Shown: positions 34,470 to 46,849, counted from the first letter of the stretch. The stretch is DNA of 64,000 bases from Pictodentalium vernedei (GCA_031216915.1 CM062297.1:538244971-538308970), one strand, 5' to 3'. Notes: generated from the sequence alone by a model not told the origin. Numbers and translations: made by a program.

Positions 34470-36651
34470 AGTAGGAGATGTGATTTTCGACCCCTATCAG
34501 GTAGACCCCAGCTGGTGGACCCCGGAAGTGACATCATACCGCAATGTATTATGGGTATCACGTGGTTGTCATGGTAGCCCAGGTGAGCAGCCATGTTGTT
34601 ACGTCATTGTCATGGTGACGGGTGATGTGGGTGCGCATGCGCAACTCGTGTTGTTAGGGTGATATTTGTTTCCGTCGTCCATTTTGTTCGCAGGAGGCCG
34701 CCATCATTGTTTCTATGGTGGCACATGCTTGCTATGTTACCCAAATGCATTTTATAGGTTAGGGTATGTTCGGATGGTATATTCGCTTGTTCAAGAGTAA
34801 TTTGCCGATTCGGAGAATTACCCAAATGAGCCCGAGAATGCCCGTAAATCACCGAAAAGTTCCCTTTTTAACCGAAACGCACCGGCCTGGGGTAACACGT
34901 AGTGCTATAGACCCTTGAAAGGTCGTGTTCCATTCAACTGGAGTATTTTTTGGAACAGCTTCCTTAAATAATTACCTAAATAAACCCGACAATCCCTCCA
35001 AAGCACCAAAATCCACCGCAAACTACCGAAACCGACTTGGTAAAGCCTCATTTTGGACAGGGATGTTTTATGAAGGCTCGAATTTTGTTATTCCGGGTCA
35101 AAATCCTCGTTTCTCCGACCTGCTTCCAAAGAGTACTATTCCGTTCTTCTGGAGTATGACTCGTTTTCGTCCGTCTGTTTTGTTACTACTTCTGATAAAG
35201 AAACCAATCAGATTACTTCTCCAGGATTAAACAACCAATCAAATTGCTCTATTAACCTTAGCTCCCGTCCATCATCTTCTTCGTTCCAACGATTGTGATC
35301 TACGTACACAATGTGCGAATAGCACATGCAGCACATGCAAAATGTGCCAATATGTGGCTGTGTGCAATTGCACAATGTGCGCACAAGACATGCAGCACAT
35401 GCGCACATACGGGTATTTGTGGACTAGTGGGGACCAGTGTTTGGGGACTAGCGAGGACCAGGCTTTGGGGACTAGTGGGGACCAGGCTTTGGGGACCAAG
35501 GCATGGGTACCAAGGTTTGAGGACCAGTGTCAGAAATATTGTCTAACCACCGTCTTAACCCAGTACCAAAGTTTCTGCTACCAACAGTGTTACCGTTGTA
35601 ACCAAGGTATTGACTTATTTCGCCACTCTGCTAAATCCACCACTACTACTATGAAATGTGAGTGTACACAATGTGCAAATAGCTGGTCCCCACTAGTCCC
35701 AAAGCCTGGTCCTCACTAGTCCCCAAACACTGGCCCCCATTGGTCCACAAATACCCGTATATGCGCATGTGCTGTGTGTCTTGTGCGCACATTGTGCACT
35801 TGCACACAACCAGATGTTGGCACATTTCGCATGTGCTGATGTGCTGCATGTGCTATTCGCGCATTGTGTACGTAGATCATAATCGTTGGAACGAAGAAGA
35901 TGATGGACGTGATCTGATTGGTTATTTTATCAGAAGTAGTAACAAAACAGACGGAAGAGAGCAAGTCATACTCCAGAAGAACGGAAAAACACTCTATGGA
36001 AGCAGGTCGGAGAAACGAGGATTTTGACCCGGAATAACAAAATTCGAGCCTACATAAAATATCCCTGTCCAAAATGAAGCTTTACTAAGTCGGTTTCGGT
36101 AGTTTGCGGTGGATTTTGGTGCTTTGGAGGGATTGTCAGGTTTATTTGGGTAATTATTAAGGAAGTCGTTTCAAAAACAATACTCCAGTTGAATCGAACA
36201 CGACCTTTAAAAGGTCTATAGCCCTACGTGCTAGTCTAAACAGGTGCGTTTCGGTTAAAAAGGGTACTTTCCGGTGATTTACGGGCATTCTCGGGCTCAT
36301 TTTGGGTAATTCTGCGAATCGGGAAATTACTCTTGTGCAATCGAACATACCCTTCGAACACACCCCTATCCTATAAGACGCTTTTGGGTAACATAGCAAC
36401 CACGTGTCATCATAGCATCAAAGATGGCAGCCTCCTGCATACAAAATGGTCGACGGAAACAAGTATCACCCCCACAAACATGCGCACTCACATCACCCAC
36501 CACCATGACAATGACGTCAAACCATGGCTGCTCACCGGGGCTACCATGACAACCACGTGATACCCATAATACATTGCGGTATGACGTCACTTCCAGGATC
36601 CACCAGCCGGGGTCCACCTGATAGGGGTCGAAAATAACATCTCCTACTACT
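34470..36651. mobile_element. Large foldback element, Mutator-like structure, 9-bp target duplication
   Basis: Two inverted arms of about 1 kb (34,470 to about 35,482 and about 35,688 to 36,651) run through the whole element. For example, 'gacccctatcaggt.gaccc' at 34,489 faces its inverse near 36,606-36,629, and the 'gatctacgtacacaatgtgcg' region at 35,297 faces 35,850-35,880. Termini are AGTAGGAGATGT and ACATCTCCTACTACT. The 9-bp direct repeat CACGACAGA flanks it (34,461-34,469 and 36,652-36,660). Very long inverted repeats with 9-bp duplications are characteristic of Mutator-like foldbacks. The unpaired centre of about 200 bp has no transposase; short frames in the arms are not conserved as proteins. 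Confidence 0.88.
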
Positions 36652-36660
36652 CACGACAGA

Positions 36661-37398
36661 TGGTGGTGACCATGGACAACTGGTGGCCTTGGAGCTTGGA
36701 AAGGTGTGGCTGGTCTAGAAAGACGGATCAAACAGGTACTAGAAACCATAACTATCATCAGATAGATATCCTGCAAAAGGTATCCTATAAAGGGTATCGT
36801 CAATAGGTATCTTCAAAAAGTATCTTCAAAAGTTATCCTCAAATAGTACAACACTATGTGTCCTCAAATACCGAGATGAGTCATAGAGCAGTAAGTAGAG
36901 TCACTCGTTCGAGCAATTGCTCTATATTTCATTGGCTCGATGAGATTTGAGTCGCTCGAGCGATCTGATGTAACTATCACGTCTTTCCTATTTTTCAGTA
37001 GGCGCGGCAGAAAACTATAGTGTCCGGTAAATAAAGTCGATCATAGGACAGATCACGGTGACTTTTGGTAAGTCAACAGTAATGATCTTAGAGATGTAAA
37101 GGTCCAGAATCCAAGCCTTACCCATAACCCCAACAATACTCCTGGGCCTAGCATTAGTAAACTACTTGTACCAACTGTGGGCCAGCACTAGAACACCTAA
37201 GATAGGTATTTGTACTAAGGGCTAACAATAGGCATATGGGGTACAAAGAGTTTCTCCTATACTACTCTACCAGACAACCAAGCATAACACTGCGTGGCTT
37301 AGCATTACGTAGTATCCGTAATTACTTAGGACAGTATAACGAGTAGGTGGATCAATAGTACTATGGGCTACCACTGAACCCGCGGGAATACATCATAT
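36661..37398. repeat. Unassigned sequence grading into a degenerate tandem array
   Basis: A short run of 'tatc(c/t)tcaaa' repeats lies at about 36,770-36,850. From about 37,100, text such as 'acaaccaagcataacactgcgtggcttagcattacg' is related to the monomers at 38,694-39,340. No gene is seen. Confidence 0.5.
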
Positions 37399-38685
37399 CA
37401 GGGTTGGGGTATTCGTATTCGTATTCGGTATTCAGTCGTATTCAGTACATTTTTTCAAGTATTCGAATGTATTCAGTATTCATGCAATTTTAAAGTATTC
37501 GTATTCGTATTCGAATACAGTCAAATTTGAGGTGTATTCATGAATACTTTTTGAATACTTTTTGAATACTTTTCTTGTTTTTAATAAACACGTATACAGT
37601 ATTTGTAAAAAAAAATATTGTGATTATCTCTATTAGAAAGTAGTAAAGAATTAAACTAATACTTTTGAAGTGCTTTTTAACAGCAACAGGCCAATTCACT
37701 TTAATGGCTCTTTCAAATAGCTTGTTTGTTTCACTGTAAACTGAACATTGTAATTGTACAGATTATTCTTAGGACAAAGGATATCGGTCTGGCCAAAGTA
37801 TTGATTTTTAGTCTCTAAACAACTCCATTATCCAATTAATACTAATCTAATATTTTTCTACAGTAATAGTAGATATAAGGTGTAGACTGATAGATCTATA
37901 AAATTACTGTGCTTGAACTACCACATTTTTCCAGTAGTGCAGGAATTGCTTAATTGATTTTTGTGAATAGCACTGGCCAGTTTTTTTATTCTCACCAGCA
38001 ATGTATGTTTAAATATTAATAAAAGACATGAAGCAAAGAGGCCACAATTAGCCACGATTAATAGACATTATTGGGGGTCATAAAATGCAGTTTAGAAGAA
38101 AAAAACTTTAAAAAATACCCCCAAAATTGTGTTAATTTCTCACAGTTCCCTATTTAATGATTTTATTTTTCCATTTTTTCCTTCCAAACTGCATCTTATG
38201 ACCCTACTTTGGGGTCATAAGATGCCGTTTAGAAGAAAAAAAATCCTGAAAAAATAGAAAAAAATTGGCGTTGATAGTATGTATATGGCGATATATATAT
38301 ATATATATATTTAAAACGAGCTCATTCCAATGAGGGGTCATAAACTATGTTTTTCAGACAAAAAGTTAAAATGTCATGTAGAAAAATGGTAAAAAATGGT
38401 ATTCTTGTTCTGTAATTTTAACACAGAAGTATTGAAAAACTAATTCTTCACCTATAATCCCTTATACCCTTAATCCCAATAAGAATGATCAAATCATTAT
38501 CCATTTACAAGAAATAATTTTAAAAAGTATTCAAGTATTCATATTTGTATTCATGATACATTGTAAAGTATTCGTATTCGTATTCAAATACATTTGAAAT
38601 TTTTGTATTCGTATTCGTATTCATAAAATTTCAAAGTATTCGTATTCGTATTCAATACATTTACAATGTATTCGCCCCAACCCTG
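37399..38685. mobile_element. hAT-like non-autonomous element with 8-bp target duplication
   Basis: Perfect 11-bp termini CAGGGTTGGGG / CCCCAACCCTG with flanking 8-bp direct repeat CATCATAT (37,391-37,398 and 38,686-38,693). CAGGG-type ends and 8-bp duplications are the hAT signature. Both subterminal regions consist of ATTCGT/GTATTC repeats (about 37,411-37,565 and 38,525-38,672), likely transposase-binding clusters. Inside are an inverted pair 'ggggtcataa.atgc.gtttagaag' (about 38,075-38,216), an AT microsatellite (38,293-38,312) and a half TTAA-MITE (about 38,322-38,420). No transposase frame is present. Confidence 0.9.
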
Positions 38686-38693
38686 CATCATAT

Positions 38694-39340
38694 ACTACTA
38701 CTTTATACAACCATGCATTACCCCCCCCCCCCCCACCCTCCCCACAATACTGCTTGACCTTGCATTAGGTACTACCCCTACCAGTTATAGGATAATATAA
38801 AGCCTTAGATAGATAGCGGTATTAAGGACTAATAGTAGACCAACCGTGCATCCTATACCACCACACTAGACAACCACCCTGCATTACCCCACCTCACGTC
38901 ACAATACCGCTTGGCCTTGCAAAACGTACTACCTATACACTCTGTGGACCAGGAGACCACCCTAGATAAATAATGGAACGAAAGGCTAAAATTGGACCAG
39001 TAGCGATGCAAACCGCACAACCTGTACTTCCACACTAGACAACCATGCATTACCCCCACCACAATACTGCCTAGGCTCGCATTATGTACTACCAGCTACA
39101 GAAATATACGAAGCATTAGGTCGATAAGTTGTACCAAGGATTAACAGGGGTATATAGCATCCAGACTACACTACAGTTCTAAACAACCAAGGACAACCTC
39201 GCCATACCACACTGGACGACCATGTATTACCTTCACCCACCCCACGATACCACCTGGACTAGCATAACGTACTGCCTATACAGGTCAAAGCAATTGATCA
39301 ATTAGTAGTACCAAGGGCTAAAAGGGGATCTGCATGGGGC
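38694..39340 (+). repeat. Degenerate tandem repeat, period about 165-175 bp, split by the hAT element
   Basis: Anchors 'caac...gcattaccc' recur near 38,711, 38,877, 39,047 and 39,222, each followed by 'cacaatac.gc', 'ttgcatta.gtact' and 'aaggactaa'-like blocks. The 37,100-37,398 stretch continues the same series on the other side of the hAT element. Monomers differ a lot, so the array is old. Confidence 0.7.
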
Positions 39341-40249
39341 ATATACGGCTACTGCCATATCAGGCCAGTTCGAGAAACCTGACACCCCTGACTCGAAGTA
39401 AAAAGCGGCCAACGTTTCTATGAAGTCGCGAGCGCATCGTGGCGTCGCGACGTTAATAGCAACATCAACTGTTTCACGGGGAAAACTTTCAAGAAAACTC
39501 GCCTTCCCCCATCGATATTCCATCACATAGTCATACTATATACCCACAGACCTGCGTGTACATGCATCACTATGCATACCTTAGCATACTATATATGCAG
39601 GACGTACACCAATTGCAGGATAAAGACGGATAGGGCACAGGAAAGAGTTGCTCCGCCAAAAGCTCCGGTTCCTATGGTGATTTAACTCTAGCTGTTCCGA
39701 CAAAGCTCCGGGTGGCCGAGCATGACTCACACGTGCTATACTGCTGGTTGTGTAAAGTGGAACTTCATCCTTGCGGGTAACAAAACTCATAAGTGGCCAA
39801 GATAGCGAGTGAGGGGGCTATACAAAAAAAAAAAAACGGTCTTTGACGAAGGTTTCTGATGCCTGTGGATTTTCAGATTTACATTTATTTATTGGTCTAT
39901 AAAGGTGCTTTCAGTCTCTGTGACTATGCCATGGTCACCACGCAGGTGCAATGTCAAGTTTATCAAACAATTCTTACCTTTCATTCTCACTTTAGAGCAC
40001 ACACTCCCCAGACTTTAATTAACGAGTCATATTTCAACAGTAAAACGGAACTTGTTTACAAACGTAAACAAGAACTGCTCAAATTCTCGGTGTTTAATTT
40101 CTAATTTATCTTGTATCATTAAAAGAGAATCCAGTGAAACGATTCGTAACATATAATTGTTTTTTGTCATGCTCCATTATTCCGATCCGACCAGTCACCC
40201 AGCGCGTATGTATCGGCGCTACTGATTGGTTAGCGAAATGTGTTGATTG
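39341..40249. other. Unassigned, locally GC-richer; possible but unproven exons
   Basis: Minus-strand frames at 39,302-39,526 and 39,581-39,790 have protein-like composition and lie outside recognised repeats. The second begins with ATG and has a strong donor-like GTGAGT near 39,725. I recognise no domain, so these remain only candidates for host exons. A poly-A run lies at 39,824-39,836. Confidence 0.2.
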
Positions 40250-41215
40250 ACAGGATTTCAGCATGATGCTGAATTAATTTAGCATGATGCTGAATTATTT
40301 TAGCATGATGTTGAATTAATTTAACACCATGCTTAATTATTTGAGCATGATGTGAATTAATTAAGCAAAATGCTAAATTATTTTGCACGATTTCACGAAT
40401 GCTACATAAATAATACACAATGATGCCGGATTAATTAAGCATGATCCTGAATTACGAGAGGTTCATGCATTTTAATTCGGCATGATGCTTAACTATTTGA
40501 GCATGATGCTTTCTTATTTTCCACTATTTTATGAATACTGCTGAAATAATATAGCATGATGCTGAATTAATTTCGCATGATGCTGAATTACGGGAGGATC
40601 GGGCATATTAAGTTAGCATGGTGCTTAATTATTTAAGCATCATGCTTTTTTATTTTGCGCGATTTAACGAATGCTGCATAAATAATATAGCATGATGCTG
40701 AATTAATTTAGCATGATGCTGAATTACGGGAGGATCATGCACTTTAATTGAGCATGATGCCAAATTATTTAAGTGTCATGCTATATTATTTTGCGCAATT
40801 TAACGAATGCTGCATAAACAATATAGCATGATCCTGAATTATTTTTGCATGATGCTGAATTGCGGGAGGGTCATGCACTTTAATTGAGCACGATGACCAA
40901 TTATTTAAGCATGATGCTGTACTATTTGGTATGATTTCACGAATGCTACATAAATAACATAGCATGATGCTGAAATCAAGTCCGCGTACTGGAGGGTCAT
41001 ACATTTTATTTTAGCATGGTACTCTGATAATTAAGCATGATGCTATATTGTTTGGTATGATTTCATGAATGCTGCCTAAATAATTAAGCATAATGCCTGA
41101 ATAATTAAGAACGATGCTTAAATAATTAACCATCATGCTATACTATTTAGGCATCATGCTACATTCTTTGAGCATCGTGCTATATTATCTAACAGTATGC
41201 CTAATTCATGGATTT
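40250..41215. repeat. Array of GCAT-n-ATGC palindromes in a roughly 135-bp period
   Basis: The odd palindrome (A)GCATGATGC(T) and near variants occur several dozen times, usually spaced by 'gaattaattt' or 'aattattt'. A longer period is set by the block 'gaattacgggagg.tcatgcactttaatt' near 40,452, 40,590, 40,725, 40,861 and 40,990. The last 150 bp (41,060-41,215) keeps the palindromes but not the period. No coding potential. Confidence 0.9.
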
Positions 41216-42098
41216 ATGAGCCTGTCCGTACGTCATACCTAAGTTACAAAAATCACTCCATCAACTAGCATTGATATTGTTTGTGTATTTACGGTATATA
41301 AAACATTACAACTGTAATATATTTCTAATCACAGTGACACATGAATATGTACCACAGGGAAATAACATAGCCAAAATGGCTGTCTACCTGTTATCTCCCG
41401 TTTCAAAAATATTTCATCGCTGCAACCGACTGTAAATGTTCATTTAGAGATTTTAGTGTTTTTCTTTCACGTGAAGTAACAATGGTGGGGGAAGGTGGGG
41501 TTGGTGGTGAGAAGGTTGATGTGTTTGGTGGATATTGGTACTTTCGTGCGTCTGCAGACTTGGCAGTAAGCCAAACTCATTTGTGGACGAGATAACCAGA
41601 CAAGATAACGAAAGTAATCTAAGGTGCTCACAAGGCCTAAATTTGTTATCTATGCGTATCATATTACGGGTATCGCAATACACATTATTACTTTACATTT
41701 GGGATCATTTCTTGTATCCCCTGGCATTTCACATTAGTAGAATAAGGATAAGGTCAAGTATAGCTGGTTAATTATATATCTAAGCTGCCCACATTTGGCG
41801 AACTTTATCCCGTACATTGTTTGTCAAGTCAATTCATAGAGTGGAGTAGTGAACAAGCAGGTGGCTACTGAGGCGATGGTCTAGTCAACCCACTGATAGA
41901 CATTAGGTCAACAAGACAATCACCTCAGTAGGTTCCAATCTGACAATATGGGCAATATGGATCGTTACATTGGACATTAACTGGAAATGAAGATGAAAGC
42001 TTTGATATTAATTTTTTTTCAAAACTTGATCCAATTATTAATGTTACGTAGTTCAGATTCCAGCTCGTTCCATATTTTGGGGAAGTTTAAGATGGGTA
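41216..42098. other. Unassigned sequence left of the 144-bp array
   Basis: No gene or repeat family recognised. A 75-residue frame at 41,453-41,683 (minus) has no domain signature. Confidence 0.5.
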
Positions 42099-45000
42099 AC
42101 TTATGCAGTTTATTTGGCAAAGATCGGTTGATAAATGTGACTTGGAGCAACTCAGCACTTTTGGGCTTCTAGAGTGCCCAATTTTTGGAGGGTCAGGTAC
42201 TTAATTTTGGTGGCAATCCTCATGAATCTATTTGTGCCACCCCACAAAGCAGTTTATTTGCCGAAAATCAGTTGCTAAATGCCATTTGGAGCAACACAGC
42301 ATTTTTGGGCTCCTAGGGTGTCCAATTTTTGGAGGGTCAGGTACCTAATTTTGGTGGTAATCTCCATGAATCTATTTGTGCCACCCCACAATTACAGTTT
42401 ATTTGGCGAAAATTGGTTGATAAATACGATTTGGAGCAACTCAGCACTTTTGGGCTCCTAGGGTGCCCAATTTTGGGAGGGTGAGGTACCTAATTTTGGT
42501 GGCAATCTTCATGAATCTATTTCTGCCACCCCACAATGCAGTTTATTTGGCGAAAATCGGTTGATAAATACGATTTAGAGCAACTCAGCACTTTTGGGCT
42601 CCTAGGGTGCCCAATTTTGGGAGGGTGAGGAGCCTAATTTTGGTGGCAATCTTCATGAATCTATTTCTGCCACCCCACAATGCAGTTTTATTTGGCGAAA
42701 ATCGGTTGATAAATACGATTTAGAGCAACTCAGCACTTTTGGGCTCCTAGGGTGCCCAATTTTGGGAGGATGAGGTACCTAATTTTGGTGGCAATCTTCA
42801 TGAATCTATTTGTGCCACCCCACAATGCAGTTTATTTGGCAAAAATCGGTTGATAAATGCGATTTTGAGCAACTCAGCACTTTTGGGCTCCTAGGGTGCC
42901 CAATTTTGGGAGGGAGAGGTACCTAACTTGGGTGGCAATCTTCATGAATCTATTTGTGCCACCCCACAATGCAGTTTATTTGGCGAAAATCGGTTGATAA
43001 CTGCGATCTTGAGCAACTCAGCACTTTTGGGCTCCTAGGGTGCCCAATTTTGGGAGGGTGAGGAGCCTAGTTTTGGAGGCAATCTTCATGAATCTATTTG
43101 TGCCACCCCACAATGCAGTTTATTTGGCGAAAATCGGTTGATAAATACGATTTTGAGCAACTCAGCACTTTTGGGCTCCTAGGGTGCCCAATTTTGGGAG
43201 GGTGAGGAGCCTAATTTTGGTGGCAATCTTCGTGAGTCTATTTGTGCCACCCCACAATGCAGTTTATTTGGCGAAATCGGTTGATAAATACGATTTTGAG
43301 CAACTCAGCACTTTTGGGCTCCTAGGGTGCCCAATTTTGGGAGGGTGATGAGCCTAATTTTGGTGGCAATCTTCATGAATCTAGTTGTGCCACCCCACAA
43401 TGCAGTTTATTTGGCGAAAATCGGTTGATAAATACGATTTAGAGCAACTCAGCACTTTTGGGCTCCTAGGGTGCCCAATATTGGGAGGATGAGGAGCCTA
43501 ATTTTGGTGGCAATCTTCATGAATCTATTTGTGCCACCCCATAATGCAGTTTATTTGGCGAAAATCGGTTGATAAATACGATTTTGAGCAACTCAGCACT
43601 TTTGGGCTCCTAGGGTGCCCAATTTCGGGAGGGTGAGGAGCCTAATTTTGGTGGCAATCTTCATGAATCTATTTGTGCCACCCCACAATGCAGTTTATTG
43701 GCGAAAATCGGTTGATAAATACGATTTAGAGCAATTCAGCACTTTTAGGCTCCTAGGGTGCCTAATTTTGGGAGGTTGAGGAGCCTAATTTTGGTGGCAA
43801 TCTTCATGAATCTATTTGTGCCACCCCACAATGCAGTTTATTTGGCGAAAATCGGTTGATAAATACGATTTAGAGCAACTCAGCACTTTTGGGCTCCTAG
43901 GGTGCCCAATATTGGGAGGATGAGGAGCCTAATTTTGGTGGCAATCTTCATGAATCTATTTGTGCCACCTCATAATGCAGTTTATTTGGCGAAAATCGGT
44001 TGATAAATGCGATTTTGAGCAACTCAGCACTTTTGGGCCCCTAGGGTGCCCAATTTTGGGAGGGTGAGGTACCTAATTTGGGTGGCAATCCTCATGAATC
44101 TATTTGTGCCACCCCACAATGCAGTTTATTTGGCGAAAATCGGTTGATAAATGCGATTTTGAGCAACTCAGCACTTTTGGGCTCCTAGGATGCCCAATTT
44201 TGGGAGGGTGAGGTACCTAATTTTGGTGGCAATCATCATGAATCTATTTGTGCCACCCCACAATGCAGTTTATTTCGCGAAAATCGGTTGATAAATGCGA
44301 TTTTGAGCAACTCAGCACTTTTGGGCTCCTAGGGTGCCCAATTTTGGGAAGTTGAGGTACCTAATTTTGGTGGCAATCTTCATGAATCTATTTGTGCCAC
44401 CCCAGAATGCAGTTTATTTGGCGAAAATCAGTTGATAAATGCGATTTTGAGCAACTCAGCACTTTTGGGCTCCTAGAGTGCCCAATTTTGGGAGGGTGAG
44501 AAGCCTAATTTTGGTGGCAATCTTCATGAATCTATTTGTGCCACCCCACAATGCAGTTTATTTGGCGAAAATCGCTTGATAAATACGATTTAGAGCAACT
44601 CAGCACTTTTGGGCTCCTAGGGTGCCCAATTTTGGGAGGGTGAGGTACCTAATTTTGGTGGCAATCTTCATGAATCTATTTCTGCCACCCCACAATGCAG
44701 TTTATTTGGTGAAAATCGGTTGATAAATACGATTTTGAACTCAGCACTTTTGGGCTCCTAGGGTGCCCAATTTTGGGAGGGTGAGGTACCTAATTTTTGG
44801 TGGCAATGTTCATGAATCTATTTGTGCCACCCCACAATGCAGTTTATTTGGCGAAAATCGGTTGATGAATGCGATTTTGAGCAACTCAGCACTTTTGGGC
44901 TCCTAGGGTGCCCAATTTTGGGAGGGTGAGGTACCTAATTGTGGTGGCAATCTTCATGAATCTATTTGTGCCACCCCACAATGCAGTTTATTTGGCGAAA

Positions 45001-45297
45001 ATCGTTTGATAAATGCGATTTTGAGCAACTCAGCCCTTTTGGGCTCCTAGGGTGCCCAATTTTGGGAGGGTGAGGTACCTAATTTGGGTGGCAATCTTCA
45101 TGAATCTATTTATGCCACCCCACAATGCAGTTTATTTGACGAAAGTCGGTTGATAAATGCGATTTAGAGCAACTCAGCACTTTTGGGCTCCTAGGGTGCC
45201 CAAATTTGGGAGGGTGAGGTACCTAATTTGGGTGGCAATCTTCATGAATCTATTTGCGCCACCCCACCATGCAGTTTATTTGGCGAAAATCGGTTGG
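42099..45297. repeat. 144-bp satellite, about 22 monomers
   Basis: Anchor 'atgcagtttatttggcgaaa' recurs every 143-146 bp (for example near 42,536, 42,682, 42,827), followed by 'ttgataaat.cgattt', 'gcaactcagcacttttgggc', 'ctcctagggtgcccaatttt' and 'tggcaatcttcatgaatcta'. First and last units are more diverged. Variants (gaggtacc/gaggagcc, tacgatttag/tgcgattttg) recur in mixed order, suggesting repeated unequal exchange or gene conversion. The array stops at 45,297, just before a 9-bp inverted repeat (ATGTCGAAT / ATTCGACAT, about 45,307-45,346). Confidence 0.95.
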
Positions 45298-46640
45298 TGG
45301 CGAATGTCGAATAAGTTTATTTAGGTCAAATCGTGATTCGACATGATAGCTATGTATGATTCATTGCTCCATCCATTGATCTGGGTGAGTCATTGTTGAC
45401 ATTAGAGTGTATCCGTCTGACGACAGTTAGGTAATTCAGACTAACGTTGGTGATACGATAAATGAGTTAGAATGTATCGGCGACCTTTATACAATTGATG
45501 GTTGGTTAACTGTGATATAGGCGTCGAGTGCACCTGTGATTCACAGTGAAGAAAAGAAGCACGCGTTGTTCGGCTGATACGATGTACATCAGGGACCGTG
45601 ATACAATTAGTGATCCATTAACCGTAATATAGGCATTAAATGCGCCTGTAATTTCTCGGTTAATTATCGTATGGGCGCTTGTGTTTATTCCACTAAGCGA
45701 CACAGCATATATTCTGACGGCCTGTAATATGTTTTATTTGTGACATCGTATCAGTATTTGGCATGCGTAATAAGGAACATTTGTGGAGGCATGCTGAATT
45801 GTTGAATGCAGGTGCTTTTAATTCAGACTAACAACGTTGGTGATACGATAGATGCGTTAGAATGTATCGGCGATCTTTTTTTCAATTGGGTGGCCGGTTA
45901 ACTGTGATGTAGGCGTCAAGTGCACCTGTGATTCACAGTGAAGAGGAAGAGCACACGTTATTTGGCTGACACGATGTATATCGGGGACCTTGGTATAATT
46001 GCTGGTCCATTAACCGTGATATAGGCGTTGGGTGCGCCTGTGATTTCTCGAGTAATTGTTGTATGGGCGCTTGTGTTTATTCCACTAAGCGACTCAGCCT
46101 ATATTATGGAGGCATGTAATAAGACGACGCCGGGGCTGTAATTGTTTCCAATAAATGGATGCTGCCCTTTTAGGACGGAATGATGTTTTGCATATAAGAT
46201 CGTATCAGTTTCCAGCATAGTATATGACAATTCTAGCCTGGATTGTTATTGTTTCAAATGTTATTGGGCTGACACGATGTATATCGGGGACCTTCATATA
46301 ATTGCTGGTCCATTAACCGTGATATGGGCGCTGGGTGCGCCTGTGATTTCTCGAGTAATTGTTGTATGGGCGCTTGTGTTTATTCCACTAAGCGACTCAG
46401 CCTATATTATGGAGGCATGTAATAAGACGACGCCAGGGCTGTAATTGTTTCCAATAAATGGATGCTGCCCTTTTAGGACGGAATGGTGTTTTGCATATAA
46501 GATCGTATCAGTTTCCAGCATAGTATATGACCATTCTAGCCTGGATTGTTATTGTTTCAAATAAATTGATGCTGCCCTATTATTGGGCCGATACAATGTT
46601 TTGTATATAAAATCGTACCAGTTTTCAACATGGACTAGGA
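45298..46640 (+). repeat. Tandem duplications of a 300-400-bp unit
   Basis: 'ggtgatacgata...atgtatcggcgac.ttt' starts near 45,449 and 45,838. 'ggct(g)a.acgatgta.atc.ggg' recurs near 45,572, 45,973 and 46,268. The last two units (about 45,970-46,265 and 46,266-46,563) are nearly identical, spaced by 295-297 bp, while the first is clearly older. Non-coding. Confidence 0.85.
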
Positions 46641-46849
46641 CCTTTTAAACGGCCTATCAGTATGAGCTAGCTGCATCATTGGAGAAATGCGCTTTTGAAT
46701 TATTAGGCTCATACCATTGTTTGAGTAAGTAACTGAAGTACGTGACCTTAAATACCAATTTTTACTGATCCTCCCAACAAACCAGACTGGTTTCGCCCAT
46801 TTCGCCTTTGACAGTTTTGACTTCCAGGGTGTCAGTGTTGGAAGGGTTA

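Noticed and set aside
42099-45297. CRISPR-like array
   Set aside because: The 144-bp units are contiguous satellite monomers with no unique spacers, in a eukaryotic context.
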